The notes below the pieces were generated by a model, which saw only the letters and a program-made list of their open reading frames with translations, searched no databases and had not been told where the DNA came from. From positions 1 through 5,713 of the forward strand of contig CAUHTB010000058.1 in the NCBI GenBank assembly GCA_959608595.1: a stretch of DNA of 5,713 nt, written 5' to 3'. The stretch comes from an uncultured Veillonella sp. Lineage in GTDB: Bacteria; Bacillota; Negativicutes; Veillonellales; Veillonellaceae. The position numbers were made by a program, and so were the translations under genes. Of this stretch, positions 1 through 5,713 are shown piece after piece; the first letter of the stretch is position 1; each line of letters opens with the position of its first letter.

Positions 1-2
1 AG

Positions 3-10
3 AAAAGGAG
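3..10 (+). promoter_or_regulatory. Ribosome-binding site of the haemagglutinin/CdiA-like gene
   Basis: The sequence AAAAGGAG is a near-perfect anti-Shine-Dalgarno match and lies six bases before the ATG at 17. It decides the start: the next in-frame methionine (residue 9) would lose the Lys-Lys n-region of the signal peptide and has no comparable site upstream. Only 16 bases precede the gene, so no promoter or operator can be judged. Confidence 0.9.
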
Positions 11-16
11 AGTAAT

Positions 17-103
17 ATGAATATAAAAAAGCAGACGGCAATGGCTATCTTTGCTGCATTGTTAGCGACTAACTCTGCACCATGGATTCCTATGGCCCTT
101 GCT
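17..103 (+). other. Signal peptide (residues 1-29), no ESPR extension
   Basis: The start is MNIKKQ, a short positive n-region, followed by a hydrophobic core (TAMAIFAALLA) and a c-region ending in PMALA before NPVV. Cleavage is predicted after Ala29. The roughly 25-residue extended signal-peptide region common on large TpsA and autotransporter proteins of Proteobacteria is absent. The signal therefore looks like an ordinary Sec/SPase I signal. Confidence 0.85.
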
Positions 104-3100
104 AATCCTGTTGTACCTGATCAAGGTAAATTAGGACCAAAAATAGAAGAAGCTCGTAATGGCATGACAGTCGTTAATATTAATACACCTAATGATAAAG
201 GGTTATCACATAACCAATATAATGCCTTCAATGTAGATGAAAAGGGACTTATTTTAAATAATGCGAATCGACCTGTAAATACAGAGCTCGCAGGATATAT
301 CATGGGAAATCCTAATTTAGTGGGCCCTACAGCCAATACGATTTTGAATGAAGTAACTGGTACGGGCTCTACATCCATGAATGGTGCTCTTGAAGTAGCA
401 GGGGATAAAGCACATGTTATTGTTGCCAACCCAAATGGTATTTCTGTTAATAATGGCACATTTATTAATGCAAGTAGTGCTACACTCACAACGGGTAATC
501 CAATTATCAATAACGGTAGTGTTACAGGCTATAACGTTCAGCAAGGCGTTATTACCGTAGGTGAAAAGGGACTTAATGCCTCTAAAACAGCACGTACAGA
601 TATGCTTGCTGAGGCTGTAAAACTCAATGGTAAAGTTTGGGCACAAGATGTTCAAGCTGTAACGGGTAAGAATGATATTTCCGTAGATGCTACTGGTAAA
701 GTTACGAATACTCATAAAACTGGTGAATCGAGTCAAGTCGGCCTTGATGTAGCTGCTATTGGTGGTATGTATGCTAATAGTATGTACTTAGTGGGAACTA
801 ATGAAGGATTTGGTGTTAATAATCAAGGTGTATTATCTGCACAAAATAAATTAACCATAGATAGTACTGGCAAGTTGCAAAATACAGGTACGATAGCTGC
901 TACAGATGCCAATATTACAACCAAAAGTCTAGAGCAGATGAATAAGGGTAAATTTTATGTAGATACAGCAAAGATTACTACTGACTTTGTAATACAAACT
1001 GGTAATGCTACGACTAAAGAAGCACCTGTTATGATTGCTCAAAAAGATTTGTCTATAGCAACAAAATCTATTGTAAATACTGGGGGCAGTGTGATCAAAG
1101 CAGAAGGTAAATTACAGCTTGGTAAAACGATGGATCAGAATGGTACAGTATCCGGTAAAATAGATTCTGTAGTAAATACTGCATCTACCATTGAGTTTGG
1201 TCAAGGTGGAGCTTTACTTGCGAAATCTGTAGACAATAAAAATGGCGGTATTACTCTCAAGCGTGTAGCGGTTGAAGGTAAAGAGCATGTTAAAAACGAA
1301 GTGGCTCCATCTGGTAGTATTAAACGTTATCAATTATCTGAGGAACGGATTTATGGACATGATGATGAAATTCCTAAAGATAAAGTCGTAGTACACTCTT
1401 CTGAAAACCTTCAACTCTCCATAAATGGTACACACCATGATAGCTGGACTAAATATGAATATGATCGTACACGTGAGGAAGATGCAGTAGATACATCTAA
1501 TCCTGGCCGAATTATTTCTGGCGGTAATTTACATGTGGATGTAGATCATATGGTGAATGAAGCTAGTCAAATTAGTGCTGCTGGCGATATTACTGGTACC
1601 GTAGGTCATTATGAGCAAAGTAATCCTAAAGGTAATGAATATATTACTGAAGAAGGCACTGCCACAAGTTATAGTCGTCATCATAAAAAAGGGTGGGATA
1701 CTACCAATATTCGTGAGGCTAAGTATAAGAATACTAAGGTAAACCCTAAAGATGTACCTGTTGCCGTATATGGCGGTCATGTAGAAAATAGTAAGAGTGA
1801 TGCTACAGTAGATGCATCTTTGTTAAATAGTATGAGTCAGTTATCGATGAATCCTAATACTTCCTATGTGATTGAAACCGATCCAAACTTTACAAATCGT
1901 CGCAACTTCTTATCTTCTGATTACGTATTATCTCGCCTCAAATTAGACCCTATGAATATACAAAAACGATTGGGTGATGGGTATTATGAGCAACAGCTCG
2001 TTATGCAAGAGATTATGCGTCAAACTGGTAAAAGTAGACTGCAATCTGGTCTTTCAGCAGAAGAACAATATCGCCAGTTAATGGATGCAGGTATTAGTGT
2101 CACAAAATCTCAATCTATTGCATTAGGGCGAGGATTAACAGAGGCTGAGCAAAAAAATCTTAAAGAAGATGTAGTGCTCCTAGTGAGTAAGTCTGTTGTA
2201 TTACCAAATGGCAAAACTGAAACTGTGCTAGTACCTACTCTATATTTAGCACCAAACACAAAACGAGTAGAAGGTGGCGCTAACTTGCAAGCCCAATCGA
2301 TTAACCTTTCTGTTGATACGATGCATAATAGTGGTAGTATTGTGGCGGATAAGGATGTGACTCTTACTGGTAATTCCATTCACAATGATAATGGTCTTAT
2401 TAAAGGTAACACGGCTACGGTTACAGCAAATGACGAAGTTCGTAATACACAAGGCACTATTATGGGCACCGATACAGTCTCTGTATATGCTAAGAAAGAC
2501 GTTGTTAATGAAGGTGGCACTATCACACAAACTAATGCAGCTGGCTCCACAAAGGTTAGTGCGGGACGCGATGTAATTAATAAAGGCGTACAGTATGAGG
2601 CCGGTAATAGCAAGGTTGAGTGGAACAGTAGCAATAATCGTCGTGAAACGATTACTGGTGTAGATCAAGGCCGTATTGGTGGTGCTGGTCAAACAACAGT
2701 AGTAGCAGGCCGAGATGTATCTATGGAGGCAGGTATTGTCTCCTCTGATGTGAATACAACTGTTACGGCAGGTCGCAATGTAACGATGAAAGCAATGAAT
2801 GCTACACATGAGCTTGAAGAACATCGTTTTGATAAAGGTAAATCTGGTGGTGGACACTCTCAAACGACTCAGTCTCATGATCTGGTTAAAGCTCAATCAT
2901 CTGTTGGTAGTAGCATCGAAGGTAAAAATGTTTCTGTTGTAGCCTCTGATACAGTACAACTGGAAGGTAGTCAAGTGTTAGCGGCAGATACAGTGAAAGT
3001 ATCTGGTAATACGGTTGCATTAAATACCGCAAAAACTAATAGTACAGTTAATCATGTGTATCTAGATAAAAAGAAAAGCTTAGTCAAACGTGAAAGTACA

Positions 3101-5713
3101 AATGCTGTTGATGACGTAACAAGCACATCTGTAACAGGTTCTACAGTAAGTGGTAAAGATATAACTATTACAAGTACTCAAGATGTAACAGGTCAATCTG
3201 CTCAAATTTTGGGCGAGAATACTGTATCTGTTACCGCTGGTGGTAAGGTAGAATTGGGCGCAGATAAAGATGTTACTGATGGTTCCAGTGCTTATCGTCA
3301 TAAAAAATCTGGCTTATTGGGTGGTGCCGGTATAGGTTTCTCTATTGGTAAAGAAAAACACAATATTGATGAAGCAAACCATGAAGAAGCTACTGTACGA
3401 AGCACAATTGCTAGTACGAAAGGGACTGTAAATATCAAGGCTAATGATACTGTTCATCTTACAAGTGCAGATATTGTTGCTAAAGAAGGTGCAGTATTAG
3501 ATGGCTCTGCTGTTACATTAGATGGTAACGTAGACCGTAATCACATGACACATGATGAACGCTACAAAAAAACTGGTCTTACCGTATCCTTAGGTGGTGC
3601 AATAGCAAATACACTTACAAATACTACGCGCACTATAAAACAAGCTGGTGGCCGTGATGACAAACGGTTAGCTGCACTTGAACTTAACGAAGCGCGTAAA
3701 CAATTACAAGATGGATATGAAGCAGTAGATGCAGCTTTACATGGAGAAAAAATACGCGATGCCGTAACAGGTAAAGTTGATAAAGTAGACGGTAAAGCTA
3801 AACGAGGTGCTAAAAATATTGATGATGCTATAAACTTATCTGTAAGCATTGGTAGCACTTCTAGAAAACAAGGACAAGTAGTAGATACAAATACATATCA
3901 AGGTGGTACTCTTGTTAGTGATAGTGAAGTACAAATTAAGGCTCGTGATGCTCAGAAAACTGGTATTGCTTTAACTGGAGAAACAGTAGAGGCTAAAAAA
4001 TTAGTATTAGATAGCGCTAGTGATATTAATCTTGAGGCTGGTAAGAATACTGTAGATGTTAATAATACCTATAAAAGTTCTGGCTGGAGCGTGGGTGCTG
4101 GTATTAGCTTAACTGGCGGTGGACTCCTGGACATTAATGCAAGCGGTCATATGGCTCGTCAAAATGGAGACACCCATCAAGAAAGTTATGTACCTACTAA
4201 GATTAAAGCAGTTGAATTAGCACAACTCAAAGCAAAACGAGATACAAATATTATTGGTTCCACTGTATCTGGCAAGAAGGTAGAAGTAGACACAGGTCGT
4301 GATTTACATATTCAAAGCTTACAAGATGTAGATAACTTTAAAGAACACAGTAAGTCTGCGGGATTCTCTGTGTCCTCTAAACCTAACTTTAAAAATCCAA
4401 CTGGTAGCATAAATGCTAGTGTAGGTCGAATTGATAGCAAATGGAAAAGCGTAACAGAACAAGCTGGCATTTATGCTGGAGAAGAGGGCTATAATATTAA
4501 TGTAGGTAATAATACTACATTAGAGGGTGCTGTCATTAAAAGTGATGCTCCAAAAGCTAAGAATAAGTTGACTACCAAATCTCTAGAGATGAAGGACATC
4601 AAAAACGAAGCTGAGTATACATATAGCAACAATGGTATCGGCTATAACTACTATGGCAGTAAAAAGAAACTCGAAGAGATGAAGACCAAGGATAAAAAAG
4701 GCTATGATAAGATCTATAATAATATCGGTCTAGTTCCAAACTTAGGTGTAGGATCTAAAGGTAAAGCAAGCTCTACTACTCAATCTGCTATCTCTGATGG
4801 TATACTAACTGTAGATGGTAAAGAAATTGATACTAAAACTATCAATACCAATACCGAAAATACATTACATCAACTAGATAAGATTTTCGATAAAAAGAAA
4901 ATTGAAGAACGCCAAGAATTAGCGCGTCTATTCTCTAAAAATGCATTTGAACAATTACATAACTGGCAACCAACAACTAAAGATGGAAAAATTGCTAAAT
5001 CTATTGCACATGGCATCATAGGTGAAGTAGCAGCGCGTATGGCTGGTAATTCACCTGGTAGTGGGTTTAAAGCTACTATGACTAATGAGATGTTAATCAG
5101 TGAAATTAATAAAGTGGCTAAACATGATCCAGCTGTAGCACAATGGTTGAGTGCTGCCGTTGGTGGTGTGGTTAATAAGGCTAGTGGGGAAAATGCAAAT
5201 GCTGGCTCGGCAGTTGCATCTTATGCTACAAAGTGGAATGAAGACCTTGTTTGGAATTCAGGAGTCTCAAATACTATATCCTCTTTAGCTTCAGTTGGTA
5301 AAGGTGCTTATGGTCTAGCAAAGAATGCATCACCAGCTTTAATTGCTGGAAATTTAGTAAGTACTCCACTTGTAACTGGTACGGGCGAGCCTACTACTTA
5401 TGATGAAAATACAATGGCTAATATTCCTGGCACTGCATTTTATAGAAGTAGTATAAGTGCCCCTGTTGGATCTGGTGAAGTGTTAGTGGCAAGTACTGAA
5501 ACTGACGTTGGGACTGTATATAATGGGCCATGGGTTAAAACTGAAACTTATCCTGGAACTTCGTTAAAGGTTCAGTTAGATTATAATTTAGATAGTGGTT
5601 TTCAGCCAATTAATGTGTATCATTCACCAGATGGAAATACTTATCAGGATAATGGAAAACATGATGTAATTAACCGAAGATTTTTTGATGGTATTAGCAT
5701 TCCAGGAAGTACT
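17..5713 (+). CDS. CdiA/filamentous haemagglutinin-like TpsA exoprotein, candidate contact-dependent toxin (3' end not in window)
   Basis: This is a surface exoprotein of two-partner secretion, probably exported by Sec and then by an outer-membrane TpsB/CdiB partner that is not in this window. At least 1,899 residues are encoded and there is no stop before the window ends. In order: signal peptide 1-29 (cleavage after ALA); TPS domain about 30-280 with GNPNL at 97-101, ILNEVTG at 109-115 and ANPNGI at 137-142; beta-helix and haemagglutinin module to about 600; helical module about 610-745 (LSSDY 632-636, RLGDGYYEQ 651-659); FHA-2 repeats about 750-1475 of the type AGRDVSMEAG; conserved block QAGIYAGEEGYNINVG 1482-1497; helical pretoxin domain about 1585-1741; unrecognised tip from about 1742. 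There are no cysteines. CdiA proteins of Enterobacteriaceae are usually longer (roughly 3,000 residues or more), so the stalk here is short. By family knowledge the role is adhesion and/or delivery of the C-terminal tip into neighbouring cells; the toxin role is inferred. A pure adhesin is the main alternative. Confidence 0.95.
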   Translation, partial: MNIKKQTAMAIFAALLATNSAPWIPMALANPVVPDQGKLGPKIEEARNGMTVVNINTPNDKGLSHNQYNAFNVDEKGLILNNANRPVNTELAGYIMGNPNLVGPTANTILNEVTGTGSTSMNGALEVAGDKAHVIVANPNGISVNNGTFINASSATLTTGNPIINNGSVTGYNVQQGVITVGEKGLNASKTARTDMLAEAVKLNGKVWAQDVQAVTGKNDISVDATGKVTNTHKTGESSQVGLDVAAIGGMYANSMYLVGTNEGFGVNNQGVLSAQNKLTIDSTGKLQNTGTIAATDANITTKSLEQMNKGKFYVDTAKITTDFVIQTGNATTKEAPVMIAQKDLSIATKSIVNTGGSVIKAEGKLQLGKTMDQNGTVSGKIDSVVNTASTIEFGQGGALLAKSVDNKNGGITLKRVAVEGKEHVKNEVAPSGSIKRYQLSEERIYGHDDEIPKDKVVVHSSENLQLSINGTHHDSWTKYEYDRTREEDAVDTSNPGRIISGGNLHVDVDHMVNEASQISAAGDITGTVGHYEQSNPKGNEYITEEGTATSYSRHHKKGWDTTNIREAKYKNTKVNPKDVPVAVYGGHVENSKSDATVDASLLNSMSQLSMNPNTSYVIETDPNFTNRRNFLSSDYVLSRLKLDPMNIQKRLGDGYYEQQLVMQEIMRQTGKSRLQSGLSAEEQYRQLMDAGISVTKSQSIALGRGLTEAEQKNLKEDVVLLVSKSVVLPNGKTETVLVPTLYLAPNTKRVEGGANLQAQSINLSVDTMHNSGSIVADKDVTLTGNSIHNDNGLIKGNTATVTANDEVRNTQGTIMGTDTVSVYAKKDVVNEGGTITQTNAAGSTKVSAGRDVINKGVQYEAGNSKVEWNSSNNRRETITGVDQGRIGGAGQTTVVAGRDVSMEAGIVSSDVNTTVTAGRNVTMKAMNATHELEEHRFDKGKSGGGHSQTTQSHDLVKAQSSVGSSIEGKNVSVVASDTVQLEGSQVLAADTVKVSGNTVALNTAKTNSTVNHVYLDKKKSLVKRESTNAVDDVTSTSVTGSTVSGKDITITSTQDVTGQSAQILGENTVSVTAGGKVELGADKDVTDGSSAYRHKKSGLLGGAGIGFSIGKEKHNIDEANHEEATVRSTIASTKGTVNIKANDTVHLTSADIVAKEGAVLDGSAVTLDGNVDRNHMTHDERYKKTGLTVSLGGAIANTLTNTTRTIKQAGGRDDKRLAALELNEARKQLQDGYEAVDAALHGEKIRDAVTGKVDKVDGKAKRGAKNIDDAINLSVSIGSTSRKQGQVVDTNTYQGGTLVSDSEVQIKARDAQKTGIALTGETVEAKKLVLDSASDINLEAGKNTVDVNNTYKSSGWSVGAGISLTGGGLLDINASGHMARQNGDTHQESYVPTKIKAVELAQLKAKRDTNIIGSTVSGKKVEVDTGRDLHIQSLQDVDNFKEHSKSAGFSVSSKPNFKNPTGSINASVGRIDSKWKSVTEQAGIYAGEEGYNINVGNNTTLEGAVIKSDAPKAKNKLTTKSLEMKDIKNEAEYTYSNNGIGYNYYGSKKKLEEMKTKDKKGYDKIYNNIGLVPNLGVGSKGKASSTTQSAISDGILTVDGKEIDTKTINTNTENTLHQLDKIFDKKKIEERQELARLFSKNAFEQLHNWQPTTKDGKIAKSIAHGIIGEVAARMAGNSPGSGFKATMTNEMLISEINKVAKHDPAVAQWLSAAVGGVVNKASGENANAGSAVASYATKWNEDLVWNSGVSNTISSLASVGKGAYGLAKNASPALIAGNLVSTPLVTGTGEPTTYDENTMANIPGTAFYRSSISAPVGSGEVLVASTETDVGTVYNGPWVKTETYPGTSLKVQLDYNLDSGFQPINVYHSPDGNTYQDNGKHDVINRRFFDGISIPGST
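104..856 (+). other. TPS secretion domain (haemagglutination-activity type, about residues 30-280)
   Basis: This is the conserved N-terminal domain that TpsA proteins use to be recognised by the POTRA domains of their TpsB transporter and to nucleate the beta-helix. Visible hallmarks are the asparagine-rich strand repeats, GNPNL at 97-101, ILNEVTG at 109-115, and ANPNGI at 137-142 followed by the NNGTFIN strand. The last of these is the classic NPNG(I/M) signature of FhaB, HMW and CdiA proteins. Spacing between the two asparagine motifs (about 40 residues) is normal for the family. The domain looks intact. The downstream edge is approximate because it runs into the FHA-1 beta-helix without a clear break. 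Confidence 0.92.
1262..1814 (+). other. Conserved haemagglutinin module between the FHA-1 helix and the helical block (about residues 417-600)
   Basis: This stretch departs from plain beta-helix repeats. It is rich in charged and aromatic residues, with RYQLSEERIYG at about 440-450, the stretch WTKYEYDRTREED at 477-489, and a PGRIISGG turn followed by a return to beta-helix (SQISAAGDI). From memory, related blocks (a Y-x-R-T-x-x-E-D stretch followed by P-x-x-I-x-S-G-G) occur at the same place in many CdiA and haemagglutinin proteins. Two double-histidine spots occur at 473-474 and 555-556. I know of no function assigned to this module. It may be an extra-helical loop on the stalk. Confidence 0.6.
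1844..2266 (+). other. Conserved helical module of CdiA-type proteins (about residues 610-751)
   Basis: A non-repetitive, probably helical segment interrupts the beta-helix. Key stretches are YVIETDP at 617-623, RNFLSSDY at 629-636, RLGDGYYEQ at 651-659, the AEEQYRQLMDAGI stretch near 680, and a closing LVPTLYLAP at 738-746. These resemble, from memory, a block shared by CdiA and large haemagglutinin exoproteins between FHA-1 and FHA-2. In E. coli CdiA the receptor-binding domain lies in the same general zone, but it is larger and variable, while this block is of the conserved kind. It should not be read as a receptor-binding domain without structural support. Confidence 0.65.
2267..4441 (+). 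repeat. FHA-2 beta-helix repeat region (about residues 751-1475)
   Basis: Degenerate repeats of roughly 20 residues follow the pattern small-polar, G-x-x-V-x-V-x-A-x-x-x-V. Examples are TTVVAGRDVSMEAG, TTVTAGRNVTMKA and TVSGKDITITSTQDV. Three glycine-rich hydrophobic segments are embedded: SGLLGGAGIGFSIG at 1098-1111, TGLTVSLGGA at 1186-1195 and SGWSVGAGISLTGGG at 1355-1369. A charged, probably helical stretch at about 1196-1280 (rich in Lys, Asp, Ala) separates the second and third. In E. coli CdiA the FHA-2 region is linked to toxin passage across the target outer membrane; that role here is inferred by analogy. Confidence 0.75.
4769..5237 (+). other. Pretoxin domain ending at a YATKWN junction (about residues 1585-1741)
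   Basis: After the conserved QAGIYAGEEGYNINVG block (1482-1497) and a SSTTQSAIS turn at 1585-1593, the protein becomes helical. It shows IEERQELARLF at 1629-1639, HGIIGE at 1665-1670, and a small-residue helix AAVGGVVNKASGENANAG around 1713-1730, followed by SAVASYATKWN at 1731-1741. This order (helix, H-x-x-G-type helix, glycine/alanine-rich hydrophobic helix, short aromatic-Asn junction) is what I expect of CdiA pretoxin domains. The canonical VENN is absent. YATKWN at 1736-1741 is taken as the likely functional counterpart, like the alternative junctions (for example ELYN) used in other lineages. Confidence 0.7.
5238..5713 (+). other. Unrecognised C-terminal tip, candidate variable toxin (incomplete)
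   Basis: At least 158 residues follow the YATKWN junction (1742-1899, possibly continuing past the window). The first part is a probable linker or short amphipathic segment (ISSLASVGKGAYGLAKNAS) plus a hydrophobic stretch ALIAGNLVSTPLVTG. From about 1796 the sequence changes style: it loses FHA repeats and becomes aromatic- and proline-containing, with NIPGTAFYRSS, NGPWVKTETYPG, LKVQLDYNLDSGF, HSPDGNTYQDNGKHDVINRRFFDG and a final SIPGST. I see no HNH, PD-(D/E)xK, deaminase, ADP-ribosyltransferase, EndoU or barnase-type motif that I can defend. Hand-counted GC in the last 313 bases is about 36%, below about 41% in a sample of the stalk, which mildly fits an exchanged module. A toxin role is inferred from position only. 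Confidence 0.5.

Noticed and set aside
121..510. Minus-strand open frame of 129 codons with hydrophobic stretches
   Set aside because: It mirrors the conserved NPNL/NPNGI region of the real gene. The apparent hydrophobicity comes from reversed Asn/Asp/Thr codons.
317..736. Minus-strand open frame of 139 codons
   Set aside because: It is antisense to the TPS domain, has a cysteine-rich low-logic product, and I saw no domain or signal in it to argue for a gene. Treated as a shadow.
2385..2576. Plus-strand 63-codon frame in another register
   Set aside because: It lies inside FHA-2 repeats with a basic, featureless product. It is an out-of-frame shadow.
2246..2896. Minus-strand open frame of 216 codons
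   Set aside because: It lies wholly inside the intact plus-strand gene. Its product is rich in Cys, Ile, Thr and Ser, with no domain logic, as expected from the antisense of Asn/Thr/Val/Gly-rich repeats.
3562..3858. Minus-strand open frame of 98 codons rich in Ser, Ala and Leu
   Set aside because: It is antisense to the charged helical insertion, and no recognisable family can be seen in the product.
2267..4441. CRISPR array or tandem DNA repeats
   Set aside because: The repetition is at protein level and degenerate. I saw no exact direct DNA repeats with regular spacers.
17..5713. Trimeric autotransporter adhesin (YadA/Hag type), common in Veillonella
   Set aside because: There are no YadA-like head or neck repeats and no C-terminal membrane anchor in view. 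The NPNL and NPNGI motifs and the pretoxin block point to two-partner secretion.
5238..5713. HNH or other metal-nuclease toxin suggested by His/Asp/Asn near the end (GKHDVINRR)
   Set aside because: A single H-D-x-x-N cluster without the rest of an HNH or PD-(D/E)xK arrangement is not enough to name a nuclease, and the domain may be incomplete.

Overview
The window is almost entirely one gene. A single plus-strand reading frame opens at an ATG at 17, six bases after a strong AAAGGAG ribosome-binding site, and stays open for 1,899 codons to the last base (5713) without a stop. I translated every line of the window in this frame and found no stop, frameshift or cysteine codon. The product is a large two-partner-secretion (TpsA) exoprotein of the filamentous haemagglutinin / CdiA type. 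The stop codon, any immunity gene and the partner TpsB/CdiB transporter all lie outside the window.

The organism is inferred to be a low-to-moderate-GC diderm. Hand-counted samples give about 41% GC in the body and about 36% at the 3' end. A Gram-positive-like strong Shine-Dalgarno, AT-ending codons and an outer-membrane-type secretion substrate together suggest a Negativicute such as Veillonella. This is an impression from composition and protein style, not a database match.

The protein layout, in residues, is as follows: signal peptide 1-29; TPS secretion domain about 30-280 with GNPNL and NPNGI motifs; FHA-1-type beta-helix and a haemagglutinin module about 280-600; a helical module with the LSSDY and RLGDGYYEQ signatures at about 610-745; FHA-2 repeats about 750-1475, broken by three glycine-rich hydrophobic segments and a charged helical stretch; a conserved QAGIYAGEEGYNINVG block at 1482-1497; a helical pretoxin domain about 1585-1741; and a C-terminal tip from about 1742 to at least 1899 that I do not recognise.

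In contact-dependent inhibition systems the long stalk displays the protein on the cell surface, and the variable C-terminal tip is delivered into neighbouring bacteria. The architecture here fits that role. The tip is the most interesting part of the window, because it sits where a polymorphic toxin would be and shows no toxin family I can name.
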